Positions 18,614 through 27,407 of a DNA stretch of 64,000 nt are shown piece by piece. The position numbers and the translations under genes were made by a program. Source of the stretch: an uncultured Lachnospiraceae bacterium (lineage in GTDB: Bacteria > Bacillota > Clostridia > Lachnospirales > Lachnospiraceae). Numbering within the stretch: position 1 is the stretch's first letter; each line of letters begins with the position of its first letter. Under the pieces are notes generated by a model that was not told the DNA's origin, ran no database searches, and saw only the letters and a program-made list of their open reading frames with translations. The stretch is taken from contig CALWHG010000005.1 in the NCBI GenBank assembly GCA_944380315.1, positions 17,530 to 81,529 on the forward strand, in the 5' to 3' direction.

Positions 18614-19363
18614 ATGAGAAGGAAGATCATAGCAGGAAACTGGAAGATGAACAAGACTCCCTCCGAGGCCATAAAGCTGGTGGAGGAGCTCAAGCCCCTG
18701 GTGGACAATGAGGCAGTGGACGTGGTATTCTGCGTCCCTGCCATAGACATAGTACCCGTAGTCAAGGCCTGTGAGGGCAGTACTATCCAGGTAGGCGCAG
18801 AGAACATGTATTTTGAGGAGAGTGGTGCATATACCGGAGAGATCTCTCCCGCCATGCTGGTGGATGCCGGAGTCAGGTATGTCATACTGGGACATTCTGA
18901 GAGGAGAGACTATTTCAAGGAGACCTCCGAGGATGTCAACAGGAAGATGAAGAAGGCCATAGAGCACGGTATCACTCCCATCATGTGCTGCGGCGAGAGC
19001 CTTGAGCAGAGAGAGCAGGGCATAACCCTTGACTGGATACGCCAGCAGGTGAAGGTGGGTTACCAGGGCATAGCTGCTGCGGATGCAGCAAAGACCGTCA
19101 TAGCCTATGAGCCCATCTGGGCCATCGGCACCGGCAGGACAGCCACCACGGAGCAGGCCGAGGAGGTATGCGGTGCCATAAGACAGTGCATAGCTGAGAT
19201 ATATGATGAGGCTACTGCAGAGTCCATACGCATACAGTACGGCGGATCCGTAAATGCAGCAAATGCGGCAGAGCTCTTTGCTCAGCCCGACATAGACGGA
19301 GGACTTGTGGGAGGAGCTTCCCTCAAGGCTGATTTTGGAAAGATAGTAAACTATGATAGATAA
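18614..19363 (+). CDS. tpiA: Triosephosphate isomerase
   Basis: Interconverts dihydroxyacetone phosphate and glyceraldehyde-3-phosphate. [10 protein letters not shown] (Lys), the catalytic His in ILGHSERR, the catalytic Glu in [14 protein letters not shown], and GGSVNAANA are all present. The 249-residue length is normal. The following ATPase gene starts inside its last codons, so the two are translationally coupled. Confidence 0.98.
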   Translation: MRRKIIAGNWKMNKTPSEAIKLVEELKPLVDNEAVDVVFCVPAIDIVPVVKACEGSTIQVGAENMYFEESGAYTGEISPAMLVDAGVRYVILGHSERRDYFKETSEDVNRKMKKAIEHGITPIMCCGESLEQREQGITLDWIRQQVKVGYQGIAAADAAKTVIAYEPIWAIGTGRTATTEQAEEVCGAIRQCIAEIYDEATAESIRIQYGGSVNAANAAELFAQPDIDGGLVGGASLKADFGKIVNYDR

Positions 19364-20960
19364 CGGCAAGATATATTTTGCAAAGACGGGAGATGACCTG
19401 TCGGAAAAAATATATCTGAGGCCGGACATGGCTAACAGGCACGGCTTCATCTGCGGAGCCACCGGTACAGGTAAGACCATAACCCTGAAGGTGCTGGCTG
19501 AGTCATTTTCAGATATGGGAGTGCCTGTGTTCCTGGCGGACGTAAAGGGCGACCTTTCCGGCATGATCACGCCGGGTGCAGACAGCGAGGACATGATAGA
19601 GAGGAAGCAGCGCTTCGGACTTACAGAGGACGGCTTTGCCTACAAGTCCTACCCTTCGGCCTTCTACGACATATACGGAGATAAGGGAGTCCCTCTTCGC
19701 ACGACCATATCGGAGATGGGACCTCAGCTCATGGCATCAGTGCTGGATCTCAACGATACACAGACGGATATACTGTCGGTAGTATATAAGATCGCCGATG
19801 ACCAGGAGCTGCTCCTGACGGATACCAAGGACCTCAAGGCCATGCTTGCATATGTTTCTGAAAATGCTTCTGACTTTGAGCTTGACTATGGCCACATAGC
19901 CAAGCAGTCGGTGGCAGCCATAGTCAGGGACGTGGTGGCTCTTGAGTCTGAGGGCGGTGATGTGTTCTTCGGGGAGCCGGCCTTCAACGTGGCTGATTTC
20001 TTCGTGACGGATACCTCCGGAAGGGGCACCATAAACATACTTGACAGCAGCAGCCTTATAAACAAGCCCAGGCTCTATTCGGCATTCATGCTGTATCTGC
20101 TTTCGGAGCTCTTTGAGATCATGCCCGAGGTGGGAGACATGGAGAAGCCCAGGATAGTATTCTTCTTTGATGAGGCCCACCTGCTCTTTGACAATGCCAG
20201 CGATGACCTGATGGAGAAGATCGAACAGATGATCAAGCTGATCCGCTCCAAGGGAGTGGGCGTATACTTGGTTACCCAGTCTCCCGGTGACATACCGGAT
20301 GGTGTCATGTCTCAGCTCGGCAACAAGGTCCAGCATGCCCTCAGGGCATATACCCCTGCGGAAAGAAAGGTGCTTAAGGCAGCAGCCCAGTCCTTCAGGG
20401 CAGAGGAGGGCTTTGATACTGAAAAGCTGCTGGGAGAGCTTGGTACAGGAGAGGCAGTAGTCTCTGTCCTGGATGAGGACGGCATACCTTCTCCTGCCTG
20501 CCATGCATTCATCCTTCCTCCTCAGTCCATGATGGGGAAGGCAGCGGATGCTGACAAGGAAAAGCTCATAAAGGCCTCAAACCTCTATATCAAGTACAAC
20601 ACTCCCGTGGATCCGGCCTCAGCCTATGAGTTCCTTGAGAGACGGAAGGCAGAGGAACAGAAGCAGGAGGAAGAGGAAAAGGCCCAGGAGGCAGCAGAGA
20701 AGGAGAGACTGAAGGCCGAAAAGGAAGCGGAGAAGGCAAGGCTCAAGGCTGAAAAGGAGGCCCAGAAGGAGGCTGAGCGTCAGCAGAAGGCCATGCTTAA
20801 AAACGTCAAGTCAGTGGCCACTACTGCAGGCGGTACCGTAGGCCGTGAGCTGGGCAACCTGCTTGGAGATACCATAGGCGGAAGCTTCGGAAAAAGGCTT
20901 GGAGGAAATCTCGGAGCCAGCCTCGGACGCAACATACTTGGTACACTTTTCAGACACTGA
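19353..20960 (+). CDS. HerA-like P-loop ATPase (DUF853 family)
   Basis: Cytoplasmic ATPase of the HerA/FtsK superclass, probably a DNA-processing motor; the exact role in this family is not established. Walker A is [14 protein letters not shown] (about 30-43) and Walker B is [12 protein letters not shown] (about 265-276). From about residue 425 a highly charged Lys/Glu coiled-coil stretch runs to about 480. A glycine-rich tail follows ([20 protein letters not shown] and onward) that looks like a glycine zipper and could contact membranes or oligomerise. It overlaps tpiA by 11 bp, so it is expressed with glycolysis genes though functionally unrelated. Confidence 0.85.
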   Translation: MIDNGKIYFAKTGDDLSEKIYLRPDMANRHGFICGATGTGKTITLKVLAESFSDMGVPVFLADVKGDLSGMITPGADSEDMIERKQRFGLTEDGFAYKSYPSAFYDIYGDKGVPLRTTISEMGPQLMASVLDLNDTQTDILSVVYKIADDQELLLTDTKDLKAMLAYVSENASDFELDYGHIAKQSVAAIVRDVVALESEGGDVFFGEPAFNVADFFVTDTSGRGTINILDSSSLINKPRLYSAFMLYLLSELFEIMPEVGDMEKPRIVFFFDEAHLLFDNASDDLMEKIEQMIKLIRSKGVGVYLVTQSPGDIPDGVMSQLGNKVQHALRAYTPAERKVLKAAAQSFRAEEGFDTEKLLGELGTGEAVVSVLDEDGIPSPACHAFILPPQSMMGKAADADKEKLIKASNLYIKYNTPVDPASAYEFLERRKAEEQKQEEEEKAQEAAEKERLKAEKEAEKARLKAEKEAQKEAERQQKAMLKNVKSVATTAGGTVGRELGNLLGDTIGGSFGKRLGGNLGASLGRNILGTLFRH

Positions 20961-20965
20961 TCCTG

Positions 20966-20994
20966 AAGGAGCGGCATTTACCGGCCGCTCCTTT
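20966..20994 (+). terminator. Probable Rho-independent terminator
   Basis: A perfect 10-bp stem (AAGGAGCGGC / GCCGCTCCTT) but a short T run. It ends the pgk-tpiA-ATPase transcript. Confidence 0.7.
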
Positions 20995-21020
20995 ACTAAC
21001 GGATAAAAGTATGATAAAAT
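20992..21020 (+). promoter_or_regulatory. Predicted promoter of the tRNA-Arg gene
   Basis: TAAAAT at 21015-21020, preceded by TATGA (extended -10 type), with a weak TTTACT at 20992-20997 and a 17-bp spacer. Confidence 0.5.
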
Positions 21021-21055
21021 CTACCCTATGCCATCCGGGGACAAGGGTGGCACGG

Positions 21056-21127
21056 GCTCTCATAGTATAATGGATAGAACGATGGCCTCCGGAGCCGTAG
21101 ATAGCGGTTCGATTCCGCTTGGGAGCA
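21056..21127 (+). tRNA. tRNA-Arg (anticodon CCG)
   Basis: A full cloverleaf can be drawn. Acceptor GCTCTCA pairs with TGGGAGC. The D arm contains AATGGATAG. The anticodon stem is ATGGC/GCCGT with loop CTCCGGA (anticodon CCG, reading CGG). The T arm is AGCGG-TTCGATT-CCGCT. The discriminator is A and CCA is not encoded. CGG is a minor Arg codon in most genes of this window, so this is a rare-codon tRNA. Confidence 0.93.
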
Positions 21128-21153
21128 GTAAAGGGCGTCTGAGCCCTGGTCAT

Positions 21154-21179
21154 GCCGTGACATACACGGTGGTCTTTTT
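21154..21179 (+). terminator. Terminator after tRNA-Arg
   Basis: A short stem (CCGTG / CACGG, extendable by a G-T pair) with a 5-nt loop, followed by GGTC and a five-T run. Confidence 0.6.
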
Positions 21180-21196
21180 AGTTATATGGAGGATAT

Positions 21197-22174
21197 ATGG
21201 ACCCAGCGGCCTTGGTGCTGATCGTCCTGATCGCGCTTACAGTCATCTTGCTTCTTCGCAGTGAGTGGGAAAAGAAGCATCTCAAGACGGAGTACTATAC
21301 CATAAAGAGCGAAAAGATACATATAGGTACCCGTTTCATATTTCTCAGTGACATGCATGGAGCAGAGTTCGGAGAGGACAACGAGGAGCTGCTCAGTGAG
21401 ATAAGGAGCCTGGATCCTGACTGCATACTCATAGGCGGTGACATGATCACCTGCGGAAAGAGATGCGAGGAGCCTCCCAGGACCTCAGCCTGCATACATC
21501 TGTGTCAGGAGCTCAGTGAATACTGGCCGGTCATATATGCGGAGGGCAACCATGAGGTAAGGTTCAGGAGACGCTTCCCCGAGGACTTTCAGATATTCAT
21601 AGAGCATCTGGAGCAGTACTCCTCTCTGGAGTATCTTATGGATGAGACCGAGACCTTCACAAAGGAGGATGAGCTCATAGATGAGAGAGACGAGTTCACC
21701 ATCTACGGACCAAGCCTTGAGGAGGATTATTTTCAGCCTTTAAGGCCAGGCTTTGGAAGGAAGCTGGTCATGCCGGAGGGATATCTTGAAGGAAAGCTGC
21801 TTACGGCGGAGGACATGTCCTGCAAAGTCTCTGATCGGAGGGACAGGGCCCCGAGGCACAGCTTCAACATCATGCTGCTTCACAGCCCCCTCTATCTCAG
21901 GGAGGCGGAGGCCCTTGGAGCTGATCTGGTGCTTTCCGGTCATTTTCACGGAGGGACCATAAGGCTTCCGGGCCTCGGAGGGCTCATGACACCACAGCTC
22001 CAGTTCCTGGTGAAGGAATGCGCCGGGGAGTTCAGCCATGGAAGGACCCGCATGATCGTGAACCGGGGACTTGGCACTCACAGCATAAAGCTCAGGCTAA
22101 ACGACAGGCCTGAGATCAGCGTCATAGATGTATTGCCAAAAGGAGACAGAGAGACGGATCCGGATCAGCTTTGA
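21197..22174 (+). CDS. Membrane-anchored metallophosphoesterase
   Basis: Calcineurin-like phosphoesterase with an N-terminal membrane helix (LVLIVLIALTVILLL). Metal-ligand motifs appear in family order: FLSDMHG, IGGDMITCG, YAEGNHEVRF and VLSGHFHGG. The layout (one helix, then catalytic domain, about 325 residues) matches YkuE/YaeI-type enzymes. The substrate is not known. It starts 18 bp after the tRNA terminator and shares one base with scpA, so it heads the scpA-scpB-dut operon. Confidence 0.88.
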   Translation: MDPAALVLIVLIALTVILLLRSEWEKKHLKTEYYTIKSEKIHIGTRFIFLSDMHGAEFGEDNEELLSEIRSLDPDCILIGGDMITCGKRCEEPPRTSACIHLCQELSEYWPVIYAEGNHEVRFRRRFPEDFQIFIEHLEQYSSLEYLMDETETFTKEDELIDERDEFTIYGPSLEEDYFQPLRPGFGRKLVMPEGYLEGKLLTAEDMSCKVSDRRDRAPRHSFNIMLLHSPLYLREAEALGADLVLSGHFHGGTIRLPGLGGLMTPQLQFLVKECAGEFSHGRTRMIVNRGLGTHSIKLRLNDRPEISVIDVLPKGDRETDPDQL

Positions 22175-22974
22175 TGGAAGAGATCAGATACAAGCTTGAA
22201 AAACTGAATTTTGACGGCCCGCTGGACCTGCTGCTCAGGCTTATCGAAAAGGACAAGCTGGATATATATGACATACCCATAGCGGATATCACGGCCCAGT
22301 ACCTGGAGTATATGGACAGCCTTCAGACGGAGGACCTGGAGCTTATGTCGGATTTCCTCGTCATGGCGGCCACATTGCTTGACATCAAGGCAAGGATGCT
22401 GCTTCCCAGGGATGAGGAGGAGCAGGATGAGGAGGAAGAGGACCCCAGGGATGAGCTGGTACGGAGGCTGCTCCTGTACAAGCAGTTCAAATATATGGCC
22501 TATGAGATGGAGCACATGGAGGATGAGGCCTCAAGGTTCATATACAGGGATGCGGAGCTTCCCAGAGAGGTGACGGACTATGTGCCTCCCGTGGATCTTT
22601 CAGAGCTCCTTTCCGGAGTGGATCTGGAGGGCCTGAAGACCATTTTCCAGGAGGTCATGAGACGGAAGGAGTACCGAAGGGACCAGAGACGTGAGAGCTT
22701 CGGAGTGATCAAGCGTGAGCGCATGCCCGTAAGGAGCCGTATAGGCTCACTGCTGAGCTACGCCAGGAGGCAGAGGCATTTTTCCTTCAGGAGCCTGCTG
22801 GAGGCGGAGCCCAGCCGGGAGGACGTGGTAGTGACCTTCCTGGCAGTCCTTGAGCTCATGAAGGTGGGAGCCATAGAGGTTAGGCAGCAGGAGACCTGCG
22901 GAGACATAGAGGTGACCTTTTCCGATCAGGTGGATGAGGGTCAGCTAGATCTTGGAGATATAGTCGATGACTGA
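22174..22974 (+). CDS. scpA: Segregation and condensation protein A
   Basis: Kleisin subunit of the SMC-ScpA-ScpB condensin that compacts and separates the chromosome. The N-terminal FDGPLDLLLRLIEKDKLDIY is the family signature. A very acidic stretch (RDEEEQDEEEEDPRDE, about 76-92) is followed by the helical middle, and the C-terminal winged-helix part contains VVVTFLAVLELMKVG. The ATG shares one base with the upstream stop, so the TTG one codon earlier is less likely. It overlaps scpB by 8 bp, the standard pairing. Confidence 0.95.
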   Translation: MEEIRYKLEKLNFDGPLDLLLRLIEKDKLDIYDIPIADITAQYLEYMDSLQTEDLELMSDFLVMAATLLDIKARMLLPRDEEEQDEEEEDPRDELVRRLLLYKQFKYMAYEMEHMEDEASRFIYRDAELPREVTDYVPPVDLSELLSGVDLEGLKTIFQEVMRRKEYRRDQRRESFGVIKRERMPVRSRIGSLLSYARRQRHFSFRSLLEAEPSREDVVVTFLAVLELMKVGAIEVRQQETCGDIEVTFSDQVDEGQLDLGDIVDD

Positions 22975-23596
22975 TAATGAGATCTATGGTCAGCTCGATC
23001 TGTCCGGAGAGGCAGCGGGAGCTGAGCTTACAAGATATGCAAATATAGCGGAGGCCATACTTTTTGCCTTTGGAAGAGCGGTATCATTGAATGAGATCGC
23101 GAAGTCCTGCGGCTGTGACCAAAAGACTGCCAAAGAGGCAGTGGATATTCTGCTTAATAAGTACGAAAACCAGGAGTCAGGTCTGTGCATCAAACAGTTT
23201 GACGGAAAGTATCAGCTGTGCACCAGGGCGGAGTATTATCCTAATCTGGCAAGCGTGCTGAAGCAGGAGCGGAAGCCGATCCTTACGGAGGTGGTCATGG
23301 AGACCCTGGCCATCATAGCCTACAGATCCCCCGTGACCAAGGCGGAGATAGAGAGGATCAGAGGCGTCAAGTCGGACCATGCGGTAAACAAGCTTATAGA
23401 ATACGGCCTGGTGGAGGAGACCGGGAGGCTCAATGCACCCGGAAGGCCGGCGGTATTTTCCCCCACTGATGAGTTTTACAGAAGGTTTGGCATATCCGGC
23501 AAGGAGGACATGCCCATGCCGGGACCTGAGCTTCAGGCCAGGATGGATGAGGAAGTGAAGGCGGAGCTTATGGAGCCTTCGGAGGTACAGGTTTGA
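22967..23596 (+). CDS. scpB: Segregation and condensation protein B
   Basis: Dimeric winged-helix partner of ScpA in the condensin complex. Two winged-helix domains are visible: one around ANIAEAILFAFGRAVSLNEI, and the other containing LTEVVMETLAIIAYRSPVTK with EIERIRGVKSDHAVNKLIEY, the family signature. The 209-residue length is normal. It overlaps scpA upstream and dut downstream. Confidence 0.95.
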   Translation: MTDNEIYGQLDLSGEAAGAELTRYANIAEAILFAFGRAVSLNEIAKSCGCDQKTAKEAVDILLNKYENQESGLCIKQFDGKYQLCTRAEYYPNLASVLKQERKPILTEVVMETLAIIAYRSPVTKAEIERIRGVKSDHAVNKLIEYGLVEETGRLNAPGRPAVFSPTDEFYRRFGISGKEDMPMPGPELQARMDEEVKAELMEPSEVQV

Positions 23597-24165
23597 GAAG
23601 AGTTGCAAGATTCCTGAAGGTGAGCAGGACACAGTGGATAAATGACTGGAAGGCTCTCTATGAGGGCTGCGGAAAGACTGCAGATGAGCTTGAGGCTGAG
23701 GCCGAAGCCATATATGAGGAGCTCCGCATACCCGTGAGGGCTACCAGGGGCTCTGCAGGCTATGACATCTTTTCTCCCATAGATTTCGAGCTTGGGCCCG
23801 GGGAGGAGATAAAGATAGCCACAGGCATGCGCTGCAGCATGGATGAGGATGTGGTGCTGCTGATCATGCCCAGGAGCTCTCTGGGCTTCAGGTATCGCTT
23901 CCAGCTCAACAATACGGTGGGAGTCATAGACAGCGATTATTATTATTCCGACAATGAGGGCCATATATTCATACGCTTCACAAATGACAGCAAGACCGGC
24001 GCGGTCATGCACATAACGAAGGGACAGGCTCTGGCCCAGGGCATATTTGTGACCTATGGCATCACTGAGGATGATGAGACGGAGATCGTCAGGAACGGGG
24101 GCATAGGCAGCACCGACAGTACTGACGGGAAAGGAGATCCTTCGGATCTGGTGTCCAGACTATGA
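23593..24165 (+). CDS. dut: dUTP diphosphatase (dUTPase)
   Basis: Hydrolyses dUTP to dUMP, keeping uracil out of DNA and supplying dTMP synthesis. All five trimeric-dUTPase motifs are present: TRGSAGYDIF (1), MPRSSLG (2), NNTVGVIDSDYYY (3), GQALAQGIF (4) and RNGGIGSTDST (5). About 45 extra residues precede motif 1, and motif 3 carries an extra SDYYYSDNEGH-type insertion, so it is longer (190) than the common 145-150. The start is a TTG overlapping the scpB stop, supported by GGAGG 9 bp upstream. Co-transcription with scpAB is evident. No phage genes are nearby. Confidence 0.92.
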   Translation: MRRVARFLKVSRTQWINDWKALYEGCGKTADELEAEAEAIYEELRIPVRATRGSAGYDIFSPIDFELGPGEEIKIATGMRCSMDEDVVLLIMPRSSLGFRYRFQLNNTVGVIDSDYYYSDNEGHIFIRFTNDSKTGAVMHITKGQALAQGIFVTYGITEDDETEIVRNGGIGSTDSTDGKGDPSDLVSRL

Positions 24166-24758
24166 AGAGAGGATATCTGACAGCGGCAGCCGTGCTCTGC
24201 CTTTCGCTGAGCATGGGCCTTTCAGGCTGCGGAGGCAGTGACAGGCTCATGGAGCTCAGGACTTCGGCCATAGAGCATTTCAATGCAGGAGATTATGCTT
24301 CTGCAGAGGAGCTTTTCGATCAGGCTCTCAAGGCGGATTATGGCCGGGTATCGGAGGTACAGCTGGATATACTGAGGTACAGGGGAGAATGTGAGCTGCG
24401 CCTTGGCAAATACGATGAGGCGGCAGATACCTATGAGGCCCTGCTGCATAACGCAGAGTCCGAGGAGGATACGGCCCTTTATGAGGAGCTCTGTACGGAG
24501 CTTGGCAGCCTGGATCAGCTGGCGGACATGGTGGACGGCATAGAGGCCGGAAGCTATCAGGAGGTCTATGATCAGGCCTCGGCCCTTGCGGAGCTTGATG
24601 GCTCCCTCATAGGCAAGCTTTCCTGGTTCAACAAGGCCGTGTGCGCTGAGCACCTTGGCAATTATGAGGAGGCATACGAGCTGTTCAATGAGTATCTGAA
24701 GGTCTATCCCGATGATCAGGAGGCCCAGAAGGAGGCTGCTTTTTTGCGCACCAGGTGA
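24162..24758 (+). CDS. Lipoprotein with tetratricopeptide-like repeats
   Basis: Surface lipoprotein. The N-terminus has a lipoprotein signal ending LSGCGG (lipobox Cys about 23). The rest is helical and matches TPR units: AIEHFNAGDYASAEELFDQA, YRGECELRLGKYDEAADTYE, and AVCAEHLGNYEEAYELFNEY. These repeats normally mediate protein-protein contacts. It overlaps dut by 4 bp and ends the operon. No specific partner can be named. Confidence 0.85.
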   Translation: MKRGYLTAAAVLCLSLSMGLSGCGGSDRLMELRTSAIEHFNAGDYASAEELFDQALKADYGRVSEVQLDILRYRGECELRLGKYDEAADTYEALLHNAESEEDTALYEELCTELGSLDQLADMVDGIEAGSYQEVYDQASALAELDGSLIGKLSWFNKAVCAEHLGNYEEAYELFNEYLKVYPDDQEAQKEAAFLRTR

Positions 24759-24795
24759 GCGGTTATGAAAATGCAGCCCGGATATAACAACAAGA

Positions 24796-24834
24796 TATTG
24801 TAAAGTACAATAAAAAAGCACAATATATATTGTG
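24796..24834 (+). promoter_or_regulatory. Pair of palindromes in the nrdD promoter, NrdR-like
   Basis: Two dyads lie upstream of nrdD: TATTGTA-AAG-TACAATA at 24796-24812, and the perfect 16-bp palindrome CACAATATATATTGTG at 24819-24834. The second resembles the NrdR box (ACAC-W-ATATAT-W-GTGT) but has two more central bases. It overlaps the predicted -35 of nrdD. With its flanking A and T runs it could also act as the terminator of the upstream operon. Confidence 0.5.
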
Positions 24835-24857
24835 TTTTTTTATTTTTATATTATAAT
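24830..24857 (+). promoter_or_regulatory. Predicted promoter of nrdD
   Basis: TTGTGT at 24830-24835, inside the right arm of the palindrome, and a perfect TATAAT at 24852-24857 with a 16-bp spacer. Confidence 0.65.
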
Positions 24858-24902
24858 TGGTCATGCACGATCGCAAATACACTGAAGAAAAGAGGACAAG
24901 TC

Positions 24903-27311
24903 ATGATACAGGTCATAAAGAGAGACGGGAAGATAGTCGATTTCAACCTGTCCAAGATAAGCGGAGCCATGGAAAAGGCCTTCAAGGCTACCGGCACCGA
25001 ATATACTAACGATATACTGGAGCTCCTTTCACTCCGTGTCACAGCCGCCTTTCAGGAGAAGATAGCTGACGGCAAGATAGGCGTGGAGGATATACAGGAC
25101 TGTGTGGAGCAGGTGCTCAACCAGGCCGGCTACACCGAGGTGGCAAAGGCATACATACTTTACCGCAAGCAGCATGAAAACATCAGAAATGTCTCTCAGA
25201 CCGTACTTGACTATAAGGATGTCATAGACAACTACCTTAAGATAAACGACTGGCGTGTAAAGGAGAACTCCACGGTCACCTATTCCGTGGGAGGACTGAT
25301 CCTTTCAAACTCAGGAGCAGTCACAGCCAACTACTGGCTTTCAGAGATATATGACAAGGAGATAGCCGATGCCCACAGAAATGCGGACATACATCTCCAC
25401 GATCTCAGCATGCTTACAGGCTACTGTGCAGGCTGGTCCCTGAAGCAGCTCATACAGGAGGGACTCGGAGGCATCCCCGGAAAGATCACCTCCTCTCCTG
25501 CAAAGCACCTTTCCACCCTCTGCAACCAGATGGTCAACTTCCTCGGCATCATGCAGAACGAGTGGGCAGGAGCTCAGGCCTTTTCTTCCTTCGATACCTA
25601 TCTTGCACCCTTCGTCAAGATAGACAACCTGAGCTACAAGGAAGTAAAGCAGTGCGTACAGTCCTTCGTATATGGCGTAAACACACCTTCCAGGTGGGGC
25701 ACCCAGGCGCCCTTCACGAACATAACCCTTGACTGGACAGTTCCTGCGGACCTTGCCGAGCAGTACTGCATCATAGGCGGGGAGACCGTAGACTTCAAGT
25801 ACAAGGATTGCAAGAGGGAGATGGACATGGTCAACAAGGCCTTCATCGAGATCATGATCGAGGGCGATGCAAACGGCCGCGGCTTCCAGTACCCCATCCC
25901 TACCTACAGCATAACCAAGGACTTTGACTGGTCAGATACCGAGAACAACAGGCTGCTCTTTGAGATGACTGCAAAGTATGGCACGCCCTACTTCTCAAAC
26001 TATATCAATTCCGACATGGAGCCCTCAGACGTACGTTCCATGTGCTGCAGGCTCAGGCTGGATCTCCGTGAGCTCCGTAAGAAGGGCGGCGGATACTTCG
26101 GCTCAGGCGAGAGCACAGGCTCCGTAGGAGTTGTGACCATCAATCTTCCCCGCATAGCTTATCTTGCAAAGGACGAGGCAGACTTCTACAAGAGGCTGGA
26201 CCACATGATGGATGTATCTGCCCGCTCACTCAAGATCAAGCGTGAGGTCATAACCAGGCTCCTGGAGCAGGGACTTTATCCTTATACAAAGAGATACCTG
26301 GGCACCTTCAACAACCACTTCTCCACCATAGGACTTGTGGGCATGAATGAGGCCGGACTCAACGCCAGCTGGATAGGCAAGGACATGACACATCCCGAGA
26401 CCCAGAAGTTCGCAAAGGAAGTGCTCAATCACATGAGGACCAGGCTTTCCGATTATCAGGAGATGTACGGAGACCTTTACAACCTGGAGGCTACTCCCGC
26501 AGAGTCCACTGCCTACAGGCTGGCAAAGCACGACAAGAAGCATTATCCTGACATCATCACGGCAAATGAGGCCAGTGGAGTTCCCTACTATACCAACTCC
26601 TCTCATCTGCCCGTAGGATATACCTCAGACATCTTCGATGCACTGGATGCACAGGACGAGCTTCAGACCCTTTATACCTCAGGCACCGTATTCCATGCGT
26701 TCCTGGGAGAGAAGCTTCCTGACTGGCAGGCGGCTGCCAAGCTGGTAAGGACCATAGCCGAGAACTACAGGCTGCCCTACTACACCATCAGCCCTACCTA
26801 TTCAGTATGCGCTGACCACGGATATATAGCAGGCGAGCATTTCACCTGTCCTACCTGCGGCAAGAAGGCAGAGGTCTACAGCCGTATCACCGGATACTAC
26901 AGGCCCATCCAGAACTGGAACGATGGAAAGACCCAGGAGTACAAGGACAGGAAGGAATATGACGTGACCTCCTCCTACGAGCACAGGCATAAGCTCCACA
27001 GGGAGGCAGAGGAGATAGTGGCTTCTGCAAGGGAAAAGGATGCCGAGACCGCTCAGAGCGGAAGCATGAAGGACGGCCTTTACCTTTTCACTACCAGCAC
27101 CTGTCCCAACTGCAAGGCTGCAAAGGAGCAGCTCAATGCAGCAGGAGTGGCATATCAGGTGGTGAATGCTGAGGAAAATGCTGACGCTGCAAGAAAGCTG
27201 CGCATCATGCAGGCTCCCACCCTCGTGAGGATGGATGCCGGCATCATAACCAAATATGCTGGACTCTCAGAGATCATAAAGTTTGTGGAGTCAGGTGTTA
27301 AAAAGCTCTGA
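24903..27311 (+). CDS. nrdD: Anaerobic ribonucleoside-triphosphate reductase with fused C-terminal redoxin
   Basis: Oxygen-sensitive class III ribonucleotide reductase making dNTPs for DNA synthesis. An ATP-cone starts the protein (MIQVIKRDGKIVDFNLSKIS). The catalytic barrel includes RSMCCRLRLDLRELRKKGGG. A metal-binding loop is CADHGYIAG...CPTCGKK, and the glycyl-radical site is SRITGYY (Gly664). Unusually, about 80 residues follow from residue 722: a glutaredoxin/thioredoxin-like domain, LYLFTTSTCPNCKAAKEQL with CPNC at 734-737, a cis-Pro motif QAPTLV and GLSEIIKFV. This suggests a thiol-reduced (not formate-reduced) enzyme carrying its own reductant. The activase gene nrdG is not in the window; nrdR is at 32.5 kb. 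Confidence 0.95.
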   Translation: MIQVIKRDGKIVDFNLSKISGAMEKAFKATGTEYTNDILELLSLRVTAAFQEKIADGKIGVEDIQDCVEQVLNQAGYTEVAKAYILYRKQHENIRNVSQTVLDYKDVIDNYLKINDWRVKENSTVTYSVGGLILSNSGAVTANYWLSEIYDKEIADAHRNADIHLHDLSMLTGYCAGWSLKQLIQEGLGGIPGKITSSPAKHLSTLCNQMVNFLGIMQNEWAGAQAFSSFDTYLAPFVKIDNLSYKEVKQCVQSFVYGVNTPSRWGTQAPFTNITLDWTVPADLAEQYCIIGGETVDFKYKDCKREMDMVNKAFIEIMIEGDANGRGFQYPIPTYSITKDFDWSDTENNRLLFEMTAKYGTPYFSNYINSDMEPSDVRSMCCRLRLDLRELRKKGGGYFGSGESTGSVGVVTINLPRIAYLAKDEADFYKRLDHMMDVSARSLKIKREVITRLLEQGLYPYTKRYLGTFNNHFSTIGLVGMNEAGLNASWIGKDMTHPETQKFAKEVLNHMRTRLSDYQEMYGDLYNLEATPAESTAYRLAKHDKKHYPDIITANEASGVPYYTNSSHLPVGYTSDIFDALDAQDELQTLYTSGTVFHAFLGEKLPDWQAAAKLVRTIAENYRLPYYTISPTYSVCADHGYIAGEHFTCPTCGKKAEVYSRITGYYRPIQNWNDGKTQEYKDRKEYDVTSSYEHRHKLHREAEEIVASAREKDAETAQSGSMKDGLYLFTTSTCPNCKAAKEQLNAAGVAYQVVNAEENADAARKLRIMQAPTLVRMDAGIITKYAGLSEIIKFVESGVKKL

Positions 27312-27333
27312 TGTATGATATGATCATCTTATG

Positions 27334-27368
27334 ACCGGTAGCCGATCGATATCGGCTGCCGGTTTTTT
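27334..27368 (+). terminator. Rho-independent terminator after nrdD
   Basis: A stem of about 13 bp (ACCGG-AGCCGAT / ATCGGCT-CCGGT with one mismatch) and a six-T run. Confidence 0.92.
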
Positions 27369-27407
27369 CTGAATGAAGAAGGAGGCGGGCAGGAGCCCGG
27401 ATAACAT

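Noticed and set aside
23593-24165. dUTPase as a prophage marker
   Set aside because: It overlaps scpB and a lipoprotein gene in a housekeeping operon, and no phage genes are present.
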